Assembly: GCA_025201705.1 (NCBI GenBank)
Contig: MU617304.1
Span: 1 to 16,385, forward strand
DNA length: 16,385 nt
From: Dissophora ornata
Taxonomy: Eukaryota > Mortierellomycota > Mortierellomycetes > Mortierellales > Mortierellaceae
Reading direction: 5' to 3'
In this document: piece after piece, positions 1 to 14,610 of the stretch
How positions within the stretch are numbered: the stretch's first letter is position 1
How the letters are laid out: every line of letters begins with the position of its first letter
Program-made: the position numbers and the translations under genes
Notes under the pieces: generated by a model
What the model saw: the letters and a program-made list of their open reading frames with translations, nothing else
Told to the model about the DNA's origin: nothing
Database searches by the model: none

Positions 1-824
1 AATTCCAAAGATGACGCTTAGAAACTGAAGTGCAAATGGGGGGGGGGGAGGAAAAAAAATATATGGAGAAACAAAACTTACGTCCTGAGAGAACTGGTAT
101 GGAACGAGCCAGGTGATGGTCTGGCCCTTGATCTCGGCCTGGTAGTAAATTCCTTTGATGGACAGGAACACCTTTCTCAAACTCCTCGTGTGCAGGACAT
201 AGTGCTGGAACTCTGCCGCAATACGCTGGCAGCTCTCAATCGTCTCAGCCTTGATCTTGTCAGTCTTGGGCATGGTCGCAAACAAGAAGATCATGCACAA
301 GCAGTCATCAAGATCACGGAGGGCATCCGTGAAGGTTGGGTAACGTTCCTTGATGATGTGGTCGAGCGTGTAGATCGGCTTGTTCTCGGCCAAGGTTTTG
401 GCAGTGCTGTACTGACCCTTTGACATGATCTTGGCCATCTTCTTTGCAAATGTCTTGTACTCACGGAACTTGCCCAGGATAGGCTCATGCATCAGGTACT
501 GGATATCCTTGGAATAGTAGAAAGTAGCGGGTGCAGTTGATCCCTTGTTGGCCTTCTTTTTGTTTTTGGGCTCGCGAGGGTAAATTCCCTTGAGAATACA
601 GAGACGACTATGATAAAAAAGGACAACGATTCGGTCAATTGATAAAGCAATGGATGGTCCAGTGAGGTAGAGTGGTGGCATGTTGGTCGAGGCAGGGGGG
701 GGTGTTGCTGTAAATAGCCCTACCGAAAGTCAGCAAGAGTGACCTGGAGCTTCTTCAGTGCCTGGTTACGGGTGATATAGTTCACGGCCGCACCGGACTT
801 TCCCTTCTTGTGAAGCTTTGCCAT
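1..824 (-). CDS. NOP7: Pescadillo homolog Nop7/PES1, N-terminal part (3' end outside window)
   Basis: Exons read on the minus strand are 824-724 and 607-82, giving 209 codons with clean GT-AG borders; a phase-0 donor GTAAGT at 81 sends the gene off the left edge. The protein begins [20 protein letters not shown], the hallmark start of Pescadillo, and continues with [41 protein letters not shown] and [15 protein letters not shown], all conserved Pescadillo N-terminal blocks. In known fungi Nop7 forms the nucleolar Nop7-Erb1-Ytm1 complex needed for 27S pre-rRNA processing and 60S assembly. The BRCT domain expected downstream is not in the window. Intron 1 is 116 nt. Intron 2 contains an 11-nt C run on the coding strand, and its acceptor is not certain: the CAG at 27-25 would open a frame unlike the family, so the next exon probably lies beyond position 1. 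The start is the first ATG of the exon and matches the family start. Confidence 0.95.
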
Positions 825-1233
825 GGTAGGTTACGAGGGTGATGGAGAGAGGATGGGGAAGAGGGATGGAGCAAGGAACGATGATGGGCAGAAAAAGATG
901 CGCACTAAAGGACAGGGAGGGAGGGGTCGCAGTGGGGAGGCACTTTTTTTTTTCTTTTGAGGCGAGAGCTACGAAAAACAACAACAATGTCACGTGCCTA
1001 TAGTGGCTTTCGTGCGAACGCGGTCACTCGCGATCCACCAATCCTCGAGGATGTCTTTGTGTTACCGGAAGAAATACTTCACGCCTGACTACCCACATCT
1101 TTGCCAGACCAGGACAATGCTTCATCACCGTCAATACCAGCATCAAATGTAATTGTGAACAGTGGGATATTGTACATTTTACAGGACTATGCAATAATAA
1201 TAATAGAGATCCTTGAAGGATGGGGAATAGGCA
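825..1233. other. Intergenic region: 3' flank of the acetyltransferase and promoter of NOP7
   Basis: These 409 nt lie between the stop codon of the acetyltransferase and the NOP7 start, both genes on the minus strand. I see no gene. The NOP7-proximal part has a purine/pyrimidine-biased stretch (about 830-960) including a run of 10 T on the plus strand near 944-953. A CACGTG core sits at 991-996. The acetyltransferase-proximal part is AT-rich with repeated TTATTA units on the minus strand near 1193-1205, which may serve 3'-end formation; no AATAAA was seen for that gene. Confidence 0.6.
989..998 (-). promoter_or_regulatory. CACGTG-core element upstream of NOP7
   Basis: The minus strand carries GGCACGTGAC 165-174 nt upstream of the NOP7 start codon. 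The same 10-mer occurs on the plus strand at a similar distance upstream of the acetyltransferase start (6313-6322). CACGTG is the known E-box core bound by bHLH factors such as the Cbf1 and Myc/Max types. The role here is inferred from position and duplication only. Confidence 0.4.
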
Positions 1234-6138
<4,905 letters not shown>

Positions 6139-6312
6139 TCGATCCTGCGGATAAATGTCGCGTTGAGAATGACGATGGATTAGGGCCCAGGGTCCAGGCG
6201 GGTCTGAGATTGTGTCTTGATGATAATGCGCAGGGATTTATAAGGGGATGACGGCGGCACCTTGGGGACATCAGCACCTCCATCATGCAACCCTCCAGAA
6301 AAGGATGGATTC

Positions 6313-6322
6313 GGCACGTGAC
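6313..6322 (+). promoter_or_regulatory. CACGTG-core element upstream of the acetyltransferase
   Basis: GGCACGTGAC lies 175-184 nt upstream of the acetyltransferase ATG. It is identical over 10 bases to the element upstream of NOP7, in the opposite orientation relative to the gene. The E-box core is known; binding here is inferred. Confidence 0.4.
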
Positions 6323-6461
6323 TCGGCCATATCGAAAATTCAAGCCACAGCTCCATGACCAAAGCAAGATTTGGTGCTGCCTGTCATTGCGAACTTCGCC
6401 CAACAACTCAGTATGTAATTGAAGCCAGCGGCATGAGTATATCAATTACAAGGAGAGGGTA

Positions 6462-6467
6462 TTTATT
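6462..6467 (-). terminator. Polyadenylation signal AATAAA of the S1/P1 nuclease gene
   Basis: AATAAA on the minus strand lies about 105 nt past the nuclease stop codon, within an AT-richer stretch. The position is plausible for a fungal 3' UTR. Confidence 0.55.
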
Positions 6468-6571
6468 GGATACTGACAATATGAAAACAAGGGTGGCACA
6501 AGTGGTAGGATAAGGTGAGCAAGACTTGTACGTCCACAGAAAATGTCTCTGATAGAGCCACCTCGCGTTCT

Positions 6572-7933
6572 CTAGCCCTGCTTCACTAGGCGCATCGAGT
6601 TAGACAGACGCGGGGTTCCTTGGGTCCTCAAGTGTTCGATGCTATACTGCTCATGGGGTGACAGAGGGGTGGAAGGGTCATAGATCTCGTTGAGGATTGC
6701 GGCCATCCGGACCCCACCCATGGCAATCAATCTTTGAACCAGGTATCCATTCTCCTCGCCTGTGACAGTCTCAAAGTAGTCAGTGGAGTAATCCCGATTA
6801 GGGTCATAGTCCTTCCAAACGAATGTGCAGTCCATCTTGTTCATAACTCTTGCCCACTCCGTTGGGCATAACGCCGTGGGGAGCTCAGTGCCAGACCAAG
6901 GAGTATCGCTGGGGTTCTCTGCGGGGTCGCAAAGAGTCCAGTTATTAGCCTCTGGTAGCCAAACGTTATGAGTCATATCAATCATGTCATCCAGGTATGC
7001 CTTTGGGTTGTTGTCATATCTGTCTTTGACATCTTTCTGTTGATCGGCACAATATTAAGACAAGAATAGGAGAGAGAGAGAGTTGTTTGTCAAAATTCAT
7101 CGCTCTTGCTAAAAGTTTCATGAACCCAATCACAGCACTCTGTGCTATCCAACTTACCAGAATAAGCTGTCCATCCCAGATCCTGTGCAAGCTGCTCCTG
7201 GCCCGGCCCCATTTTGCTGAAGCGTCATTGCCGCCACGCAGCTTGCCAGAGGCGTGCAAAGGCTGGTGGATATCGCCCATAAAATGAACAAAAAATCGAA
7301 GCGCGTCCTCACGACTAGCCTTTTCTTCAGGGGTGGTGGGCTCCACAAGTTTGTAATGCAGCAGCTGCGATGTCATATTGAGGACGCCATTGACGAGGTC
7401 CTTGCCGGCATATACGTATTCAAACTTGCAGGCATCGGGTGGGTTGTCTCCTGGAGTATTGACGAAATGATAGACAGATGCCCATCTATTCAGAAGTCCA
7501 TATCAAGGATCCAATAGAAAAGGGTGGAGTTGAACAACTTTAGATCGTTTGTTGAATATATAGACCCTACCGTTTGATGGTATTAAGAACAGTAGGTCGG
7601 CGTTACCTATATTTGGCTTGACCTTTGATCGTGTCAGCCCACGGTGCAGCTTTTGCGAGAAGGCCATTATAGTACGGCGACAGGATCATCTTGACCTGTC
7701 TGGACGTCTCGGGTGTCAAGAAAAGCTGCGCAACCTGTCCCGTCAATGTATGACCTGGTATAACGGAAGGTATCGAACGCCACAGCGCGTGTGAGATTCA
7801 ATGCGATGGTGAGACGACCCACTACAGAGAATTAAAGGGTACATGACATACCAAGAATGCCATATCCATGCACGCTGTTCAAGGTCAGAAGTGAAAGAGA
7901 GGCTGCAGCTACAAGCGAAACTGAGAAACGCAT
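6572..7933 (-). CDS. Secreted S1/P1-family zinc nuclease
   Basis: Exons 7933-7852, 7754-7607, 7485-7158 and 7036-6572 join in phase to 1023 nt, 340 aa. Residues 1-23 form a signal peptide (MRFSVSLVAAASLSLLTLNS, then VHG). The mature protein would start YGILGH. The family's zinc ligands are present with the right spacing: H29, D68 in PWAD, H83 in YHFVN, H144, D148 and H154 in HFMGDIHQPLH, H177 and D181 in LHRIWD. Relative to Penicillium P1 nuclease, H29, D68 and H83 fall at mature positions 6, 45 and 60. Such enzymes cut single-stranded DNA and RNA, give 5'-phosphates, and are exported for phosphate or nucleotide scavenging. The first mature residue, almost always Trp in the family, is Tyr24 here. 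N-glycosylation sequons NMT and NWT occur. The C-terminal 35 or so residues after the catalytic domain are not recognised. Confidence 0.93.
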
Positions 7934-8455
7934 ATTGTGCAACGATAACGAGGGGAGAGTGATAGTTCAGGGAGATGTGTGTAGATGTACTTGAATGTCG
8001 AAGGATGAGGGAATAGAATCAAGGAATGAGCAAGCTGTGGATGAGAAAGAGGTGCCAAGTAAAAGTGGGAAAACCCATGAATAACCGGACAGTTTTAAAG
8101 GTTTAAGGAGGAACATTCCCGTACCGCGTGAGGTCCTCCAAATGACAAGCGTGTCAGCCCGCTCAGCTGTTAACAGTGCTCTTCTTATGCATGAAGTGCG
8201 TAAAAGAACGGCAGCTGGCCCATAGCTGACACAATACGGTTTCCAGTCATGCGGGCACGCTTTGTCACGTTTTTGTCCGATCTGGTTGGTTGGATAGAGT
8301 TGTAGTTTTGTACTGTACACAATGCTTTCGTAGATTCCGCACCTTGTGGGCTATTAGCCCTCGCTTCCTGAATGGACGTTGCTCCTGCGCGTGAATCATA
8401 CAGGACTTTAGTGAACACATTTTATTGTTCAATGCACTGTTCTGAAGCCACTTGC
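7934..8455. other. Intergenic region: nuclease promoter and NME6 3' UTR
   Basis: These 522 nt hold the upstream region of the nuclease gene and the downstream region of the kinase gene, both on the minus strand. Short open frames here (for example on the minus strand 8320-7967) lack homology that I recognise and overlap each other in different frames. A TTTAAA-like AT box occurs on the minus strand about 155-170 nt upstream of the nuclease ATG, but I would not call it a TATA box with confidence. Confidence 0.5.
8421..8426 (-). terminator. Polyadenylation signal AATAAA of the NME6-like gene
   Basis: AATAAA on the minus strand lies about 30 nt beyond the TGA stop of the kinase gene, so the 3' UTR would be very short. 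Confidence 0.55.
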
Positions 8456-9239
8456 TCATGGTACTGACGACTTGTATTCCTGTTCCCATTTTTCAATGTC
8501 AAACTCTGGAAAGAAGAATCCAATCTCGTTCTTTGCAGTATCGACCGCGTCTGCAACATGCAAGTGACATGGCACAAGGTGAGGTTAGTTAGAAACAAGG
8601 GTCGATTGCCACTCCTTTCGGCCACAGATCTGGGAGATAAATTTTGAACAATACCTGATCCGTGGAAGGAGTTTCTTGTATCTGTCATGCCATAAAGCGC
8701 CCGCAGGGTATCTGGGGCGTTAATGCGAGCACTATTTAGGAGGGGAGGGGGTGGGAAGTCAAGAAATGTTCCCGCGCTTGCATACGGACGAAAGTCAACA
8801 TTTTGATGAAGTGCGGGCTGTCTTACCGCGGAGGGTGTGTAGGACCGATGAGGGATCGCCAGTCAGGGATGGCATTGGGTTTCTCAAGGATCAGCGCGTG
8901 AAAGTGTCCACTGTGGGTGCATAACAATGGGTCGAGCAGATAAGAGTTCAGATAAGAAAGCTCTGGGCCGACATGCGCACAGTCTGGACCCTTATTGATA
9001 TCAATGTCAAAGGTTTACCTCGTCATGTAGCCACATAACCGCTCAAAGAAGAACTTTCCGCGGTGCTCGCCATAGAATTCCTCGGCGTCGCTCTTTGACC
9101 AGAGCAGGTGCTTGTGTGCCACGATGTTGAAGTCATTCTGCTGAATGTGAGCAAAGACCTTGTTGACCTTGACGCTGTTCGCAGTCAAGTCCGGCTTGAG
9201 CAATGCGAGTGTAAGCTGGGTCAATGGTCGTGGTGGCAT
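8456..9239 (-). CDS. NME6: Nucleoside diphosphate kinase, NME6 type
   Basis: Exons 9239-9019, 8910-8827, 8731-8655 and 8550-8456 join in phase to 477 nt, 158 aa. The start PLTQLTLALLKPDLTANSV matches the NME6 beginning, with the ATP-site lysine K15 in LLKPD. HLLWSKSDAEEFYGEHRGKF and RLCGYMTSG are NME6-like. R92, T98 and R104 correspond to nucleotide-phosphate contacts. The active-site histidine is H125 in NSFHGSD, the residue phosphorylated during phosphate transfer from NTP to NDP. The C-terminus EIGFFFPEFDIEKWEQEY follows the family pattern. ATG 9239 is the first in-frame ATG; the open frame upstream has no ATG. Animal NME6 is a weakly active, mitochondria-associated NDPK, so location here is an inference. 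Introns are 108, 95 and 104 nt. The gene is divergent from the FIRRM-like gene. Confidence 0.93.
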
Positions 9240-9418
9240 CGGATCAGGCAAGTGGTTCAAAATAAGCGATGCGCTTTGCCGTTTCGGTGGCAATGTTTTT
9301 TTCAGTGCAGACTGTGTTCCTGAAACAGCAAACAGCAGTCTGGCCTTGCAACACAAATAATTGATACCAGCGTGAATAAACTTCACCCTTCGTCCTCAAT
9401 GACAACCATTGTTGCCTC
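9240..9418. promoter_or_regulatory. Bidirectional promoter region between NME6-like and FIRRM-like genes
   Basis: Only 179 bp separate the two divergent start codons, so both 5' UTRs and core promoters must lie here. I see no TATA box and no CACGTG. A TTTTTTT run is at 9296-9302 and the sequence is otherwise mixed. Confidence 0.6.
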
Positions 9419-12400
9419 ATGAACATGACAATGGACCATAGTCACAGCAATGGGATGGCAGCAAGAATGACCATGTCCCCAGCCCTTTCCGAGCTTTTGA
9501 GCGTCATCAGCACTACAACCAATCCCTCGAAAAAGGACTCATCTTCACTCGACCATTTGGTGGCGTTTCGGAAAAAGGCACAACCGCCTCTTTCCTCCAA
9601 AGATGTTACGATCGCATTTCGGACGTGCTTTCAAAGTAAGCAGCGCATTTTGTTCTCTTCAATTGCAGTTCCTATTAGTCAATCTAATATTCTCGATATT
9701 TTTGTAGATTTTCATCCCCACACCCTTTCAGATAAAGTCTTTGTCGTCGACTGGCTGTCAGATCTGGTGAAAACTTCGAGTGATGCCAAGGCGCCTACGG
9801 CCGTCATTCTGGAGCTATCCAAGGTGCTAGCCGTCGTCCATAAGCTCGTTTATTGAGTATAATGTGCAGCGATCTAACATGTTCTCTTGTGACCACAGGT
9901 GTCGGTTCAACTCAATCTCAATCGACAAGAGACGGAGGAATGGATGCCGGTATAAACACAACTAGCTTGACGCGGTTGCACAATAGACGCTTGAGCCAAT
10001 TTACAACCTCGATAACCTTTAACAACTTTCAAATGACATCTAGCTCCTGACCAGTCTCTGTGCATTGACCAACTCGTGTCTAGGCGCTGTGCGGAGACTC
10101 ACTCGGCCAGCGCTTACTGCATTTCTAACAGATCAGGCATTTATGACCCTAACCTCGATCATTCTCGATACTGGCGTCCGAGTTTTCAGAGTAAGGCTTC
10201 GTTCTCTGAACGTGCATAAAAGTGACCGGATCCGTACTGACTTTTGTTACTTCGTAGCATATCGATAGAAGTCAAGTTAAACGAGAGCGGTCAGACGGGT
10301 ACATGACATGGAGCCAGATGACGTTAAATCTCACAAAGAACTTTCAAGAATTTGTCGGAGACCAGGTGCAGCAAAATATTGAGCTCAGAGCACACGCAGG
10401 CAATGCGACCATCCACAGTAAGTCTGCGGAGCAATTGTTTTTCCTGTCAGTGGTGATGAATAACACGATGCTTACACAACACCCAGTTTGTAATATGCTT
10501 CTAAGATACGCAGAGGAAGCTCGATCAGAGTACGCGTATTTGAACTTTGCACTCAAGTGTATTGTATCGTTGATCCCCAATTGCGAAGAGAATGCCGCGA
10601 TTCGTCTTGATGTAGGTTATTCTGATAGTAATTTTCGTGTTTCCGCTGGAAGGGCGGAAAGTATTAATGTGTCCATATCTATGCCTGTTTACAACACCTA
10701 GACACAAAGCGCCATCCGACTACTGTGTGATGGCATCGTCAACTCATTTCTGGACATCTACCGGACCTGCGCTCAAAGCTTCGAGGTGAACAGCACTTAT
10801 ATCACTAGGCGCTGGACATTAGCACGATTTTATATAGCTCACCTTCGAACAATCGCCGGCTCATTATTCAAAGACATTTGTGGTTCCGGGAATGAAGCCA
10901 TGACAAGCAGAGGCCAAGTCCGTTACTTGCTGTTTTTCATGAGAGGGTAAGGTGGAGGGGTATTTGTCGAGACTTGTACACATGCCATTACTGCATGAGG
11001 CGAACGCTCGGCAGCTCACAGTCACTTCACTCTTCACTCTGGTCTCCTAGACGATTCATATCCTGCGATGTGATAAAGAAAAACCACCCTGATATCCAAT
11101 CGGAGATTGTGAAGTTCGTGGGTGCAGTAGAGGAAGTATTGGTGTCTGCATTATTTGGGTCCAAGGGGGCTTCGGATGACAACAAAAGAGCCCTCGTTCA
11201 CGAATTCGCCATGGCATCAGAACCCCGTGCAGCGTTCGACTCCGCCGAGCCTATGTCAGAATATGAGTGGGATGTGGGCCGGCTAAAGTTTCTGCTCAAG
11301 ACGTTGTCAATATTTGACGAGTTGTCTCCGGTGTTACAGCTCCAGTTGTATCCAGCTCAAGGCACTTCATCGCAAGGCTCCTTACTTGACAGAATTATAG
11401 ACTGCGTTAATGCCATTGGTTTGCGCGAATTCGTACCTATGGCCTTCGGCGGTGCAGGGCAGGAGAATAGCGACCTCTATTTTCGACTACTCTCTGAACT
11501 GTGTACTTTCGCTTGTTTGGCACAACCCAAACAATTCACAAGACTGCAGGTCAATATGGTCGGCCTTGTTCTCGGCCGTTCGGAGATATGGTCTCTCATT
11601 GCAAGAGACTGGTGGATCTGTATGTCTGAGAAGCTCGGTCAGGTGTTCACAACAAACCAAATACTAGTCCTCATAGAACTGGTACGTAATTCTTTCTCCA
11701 TTGATGTAGCGCGTTTTTAGTTTTCTTTGGCCTTTCCATTGACTCGGTTGCCCGCTCTATCAGTTAATATCCCTTCCTCTAGGAAGAACAAGCCGAAGGG
11801 TCGGAACACTTATTGGCTCCATGCTGCTGCTCTTGAATGACCAATCCCAGGTATTCAAAACGCTTCAACTTTTGCCTTTTTTTGTTTTTTTTTGTCGTGT
11901 TGCTTGTTTAACTAATCATAAACTGCTACCGCTGTTTGTTCAACCGTAGTCGCTCGTGATCACAAAGTTGATGGTCATGTTTGACAGGAAACCAGATCGG
12001 ATTATGTACAGCCTTCTTTCATGTTTCCCGTTCGAATGCCTGAACACGACCGTACGTGATTAATATCATACTTTGGTCTTTGCGAAATACGTGCTTGGTC
12101 TTTAAATTAATCAACATCCGCATCACTCAGAATTTAGACTTGCTGGTGGACAGGTGCACGGACGGATGGAGAACTGCCTGTGGTCTTCTTAGCAATGAGC
12201 GTCTAGTGATCGAGGCTTTATATACCATGGTAATGCATGCCCCTTGATCCTGTACTTCACAGTCGCCTTTAGAAGTGGATTTTTAACGTATCCTGTCGTT
12301 TTAGCACCAATACGCTGCGTGCCTAGCTGCGGTATTCAGTAAGAGAGAACGCCGTAATGCACTGCCGGAAGACACCAGACAGAGTTTGGTTGGCTGGAGC

Positions 12401-13406
12401 CTAGAGATTTTAGGGGGTGCTCATGAGTTACTGACTCTAATCAAGGATGACAGAAAAGCCCTGTTAAAGGTAAAAGAGCCGATCGATATATCGCCATTCA
12501 AAGCTGCCACTAGAGCATCGACTAATTGCCATAGATCTATATCACACGGCGCTAGATATCCCGTACTATCGAAGATATTGTTGCGTTTATTCGCTCCATG
12601 CAGCCGCTTCCGTGTTCTGAGCTGATCCCTGTAAGTTCGTTTTTCACTTACTGGCACCTGCAGTACTTCGCAAAGACATTGACCTTCCACATTGTCCCAG
12701 GTTCTTGAAGCAATAGCATCGTGGGAGAGTTTTCCATTGGAGATGCGGCCCTTGCCGAGATTGTCGATAGCCCTGTTTCTTGGTTCTTGTGCCCCTGTAG
12801 CCGTCGAGGACGATGCCTCTATGGTATGTGTGTATTTAACACTAAAATTGTTCGCCATTTTATCACAAGTTGCCAGACTGATAAACGATTTATTTATGAA
12901 CGCCGCCATAGGCCAAAATGAAGGGTCTGCTTCGAACCCTCTATCATAATCTCCTATCCGACGCTGAGTGGGTAGTCGTCCATGCAAGCTTGGTGAATTT
13001 GGCTATTTTCAGTAACGAAGCGCGATGTCCTCAAGTGCTGGGAGGCTGTGTTCCAGATACCCTTCGTGATTACGTTTCAAAATTAATGGAGATGGAAAGG
13101 AGCGACAAGGATTGCTTGGCGGACGAGACACAGCCGTTCTGGGAGGCGTTGGAGTCACGAACAATAGGTCTTCGATCCAGGGGATTTAGTGCTAGCACAT
13201 TGTCGGATATGATGATGACTTTAGGGACGCCGCCGTCTTCGCAGGCATGCATTGCAGCTCTGGCAGGAGTCGCACAGTATCTGGAAGGGATGGACAACGC
13301 TGCTCGCGATCACGCAGAGTTCAAAAACAGATTGAACAGCGAGCTTGCCAGAGTGCAAAAGCTAGCACAGAGCTACGAGGGCTTTGGCATGATTGAAAAG
13401 CAATAG
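9419..13406 (+). CDS. FIRRM: FIRRM/C1orf112/FLIP-like protein (DUF4487), probable FIGNL1 partner
   Basis: Fifteen exons join in phase to 2823 nt, 940 aa: 9419-9635, 9708-9823, 9899-9949, 10044-10190, 10258-10417, 10487-10611, 10702-10946, 11051-11685, 11783-11850, 11950-12051, 12131-12229, 12305-12469, 12556-12630, 12701-12823, 12912-13406. The product is helical throughout, with no signal peptide or membrane segment. The assignment rests on my memory of the family: size (human about 850 aa), the TW-containing N-terminal third, a VGTLIGSMLLL stretch, and a C-terminal block LLSDAEWVVVHASLVNLAIFSNEA followed by QPFWEAL and a Leu/Lys-rich final helix. Family members bind FIGNL1 and help remove RAD51 from DNA. 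Weak points: donor GTGCTA at 9824, acceptor choices at 11051 and 12556, and several in-frame ATGs (9419, 9425, 9431, 9455) for the start. Gene structure is secure; the family name is moderate. Confidence 0.62.
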
Positions 13407-13445
13407 TTTTCGACGCGTTCACGTTTCAGCGTTCCGCGTTTTATT

Positions 13446-13461
13446 ACTGCAGTACTGCAGT
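13446..13461. repeat. 16-bp perfect palindrome in the FIRRM-like 3' UTR
   Basis: ACTGCAGTACTGCAGT equals its own reverse complement. It lies about 40 nt after the stop codon and 33 nt before the AATAAA. It could be a dimeric factor site or chance. Confidence 0.8.
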
Positions 13462-13493
13462 GCAACTGGTGCGCGCTCAAGCGAAGTCTAATC

Positions 13494-13499
13494 AATAAA
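13494..13499 (+). terminator. Polyadenylation signal AATAAA of the FIRRM-like gene
   Basis: AATAAA lies 88 nt beyond the TAG stop on the same strand, followed by C-rich then T-rich sequence. Confidence 0.65.
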
Positions 13500-13526
13500 C
13501 CCCCACCCGTCTTCGCGTTCTTCGCT

Positions 13527-13880
13527 ATGCCCAGTTCTCATCGAGTAAGTATACAGCTGGATGTTGACTGATTCTCACAGAGTCTGGAAGAGCCACCTCA
13601 AGGCGTTGCTGGTTGGTCCTGTGCCGTATGCTCAAAGTGAGAGTGTCCTTGTGTCTTTTCGTCCAATAAAACTGCTCTCTCCATCACTCTTCATTTTCGT
13701 CCTACTGATCTTCCGATTGACTCCCCTCATTTACTTTACATCTTCCACTGGCCACTCCTCTCTATTCTATCCTTTCATCTCGACAAACTCCCCATTATAG
13801 ATGAAGCTGTTAAGGACACGGCAGACAGCAGACTGACGTTCTATGGACTATGGCTACGGAGTATTTATACGCGACGAAGG
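13527..13880 (+). CDS. Doubtful small spliced gene with a CxxC motif
   Basis: ATG at 13527 opens a six-codon exon (MPSSHR) ending at a consensus donor GTAAGT at 13545. An acceptor CACAG at 13580 leads to an exon encoding SLEEPPQGVAGWSCAVCS, ending at a donor GTGAGA at 13637. Possible acceptors lie at 13800, 13820 and 13824; the last two give different short C-termini, and the first gives an immediate stop. The Trp-x-Cys-x-x-Cys motif might be half of a zinc knuckle. I do not recognise a family. It may be a short gene, a gene remnant or chance. Confidence 0.18.
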
Positions 13881-14422
13881 ATGCTACCTAGAGCGCACAT
13901 CTGTGGGAAACCCGTAGGGCACGCCTCTGTGACAAGGTTAGGCTAGAGGGAGAACAGGCGAGAGCCCGGGGTCTAGAACTTGTGCATGTCGAATGAGCTC
14001 ATTCCACTTCGCCCATTTGTTTCCTCATTCCCATTCCTCGACAATTCAGGCTCGGTTCGTGACAGTAGCCTAGCTCTTTAGATGAGACGATCTTTAATCT
14101 TTTCATTCGCTATCCAAGTTATACTCTCTTCTTCACTGCTCAAGCCCTAAGCATTACGCTTGAATGGAATAACTGAGGCAATATCATTCTTGACGACCGC
14201 CATCTAACCCTTAGAAGCAAGACGCGTGATATTGTGGCGCTTGACAACTGGTAATTCTATCTTCTTTTGGCCTTTGGACTGGCGTGAGAACTGTTTACAG
14301 CAATGACAGAACATGTTGTAGGAGTGAGCAGAAAATGAAGTGTAGTGCATGTACAGCCTCAGACGCGGACATTTTTTTGGCACTTTGAAACAAATGCGCA
14401 CCAACCATGCACCAAGCGTCCC

Positions 14423-14610
14423 ATGCCTTCAAAAGTGCACGAAATGACGTGTCAATGACCAGAGTACCTGAAAGATACTTGATTCTTCGTCTGAAGTACT
14501 TCGTGCTCTTTCGAGCGATGCCTTCAAAGTGCACGACTATGGCGTGTCATCTCAGAGTATCTGATCGGCGTGTCATCTCAGGGTATCTGATCAGCGTGTG
14601 ATCAGAGTAC
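14423..14610 (+). repeat. Degenerate tandem/direct repeats upstream of the Helitron remnant
   Basis: A block starting ATGCCTTCAAAGTGCACGA occurs at 14423-14471 and again at 14518-14564, differing at several positions. Its second half, GGCGTGTCATCTCAGAGTAT plus CTGATC (26 bp), is duplicated head to tail at 14541-14566 and 14567-14592 with one mismatch, and a shorter third copy follows at about 14593-14610. The repeats contain several stops in all frames and look non-coding. Confidence 0.8.

Larger units (their letters stand above)
6139..6571. other. Intergenic region: acetyltransferase promoter and nuclease 3' UTR
   Basis: These 433 nt separate the start of the acetyltransferase from the stop of the nuclease gene. 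I see no supportable gene; a 105-codon open frame on the minus strand (6445-6128) overlaps the acetyltransferase start in another frame and has no recognisable features. The region contains the CACGTG element at 6315-6320 and the AATAAA of the nuclease gene. Confidence 0.6.

Noticed and set aside
1..27. Possible third NOP7 exon after the CAG at 27-25
   Set aside because: The resulting reading (FLSVIFGI) does not match the conserved sequence expected after [10 protein letters not shown]; the intron more likely extends beyond the window.
8080..8110. TATA box for the nuclease gene
   Set aside because: Only TTTAAA-like AT boxes at an unsupported distance from the start codon; no transcript start is known.
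14204..14534. Minus-strand open frames of 60-80 codons
   Set aside because: Two overlapping frames of equal quality without motifs, in a repeat-containing gene-poor stretch.
14423..14610. CRISPR-like array
   Set aside because: Repeats are degenerate, tandem without unique spacers of constant length, and the genome is eukaryotic.
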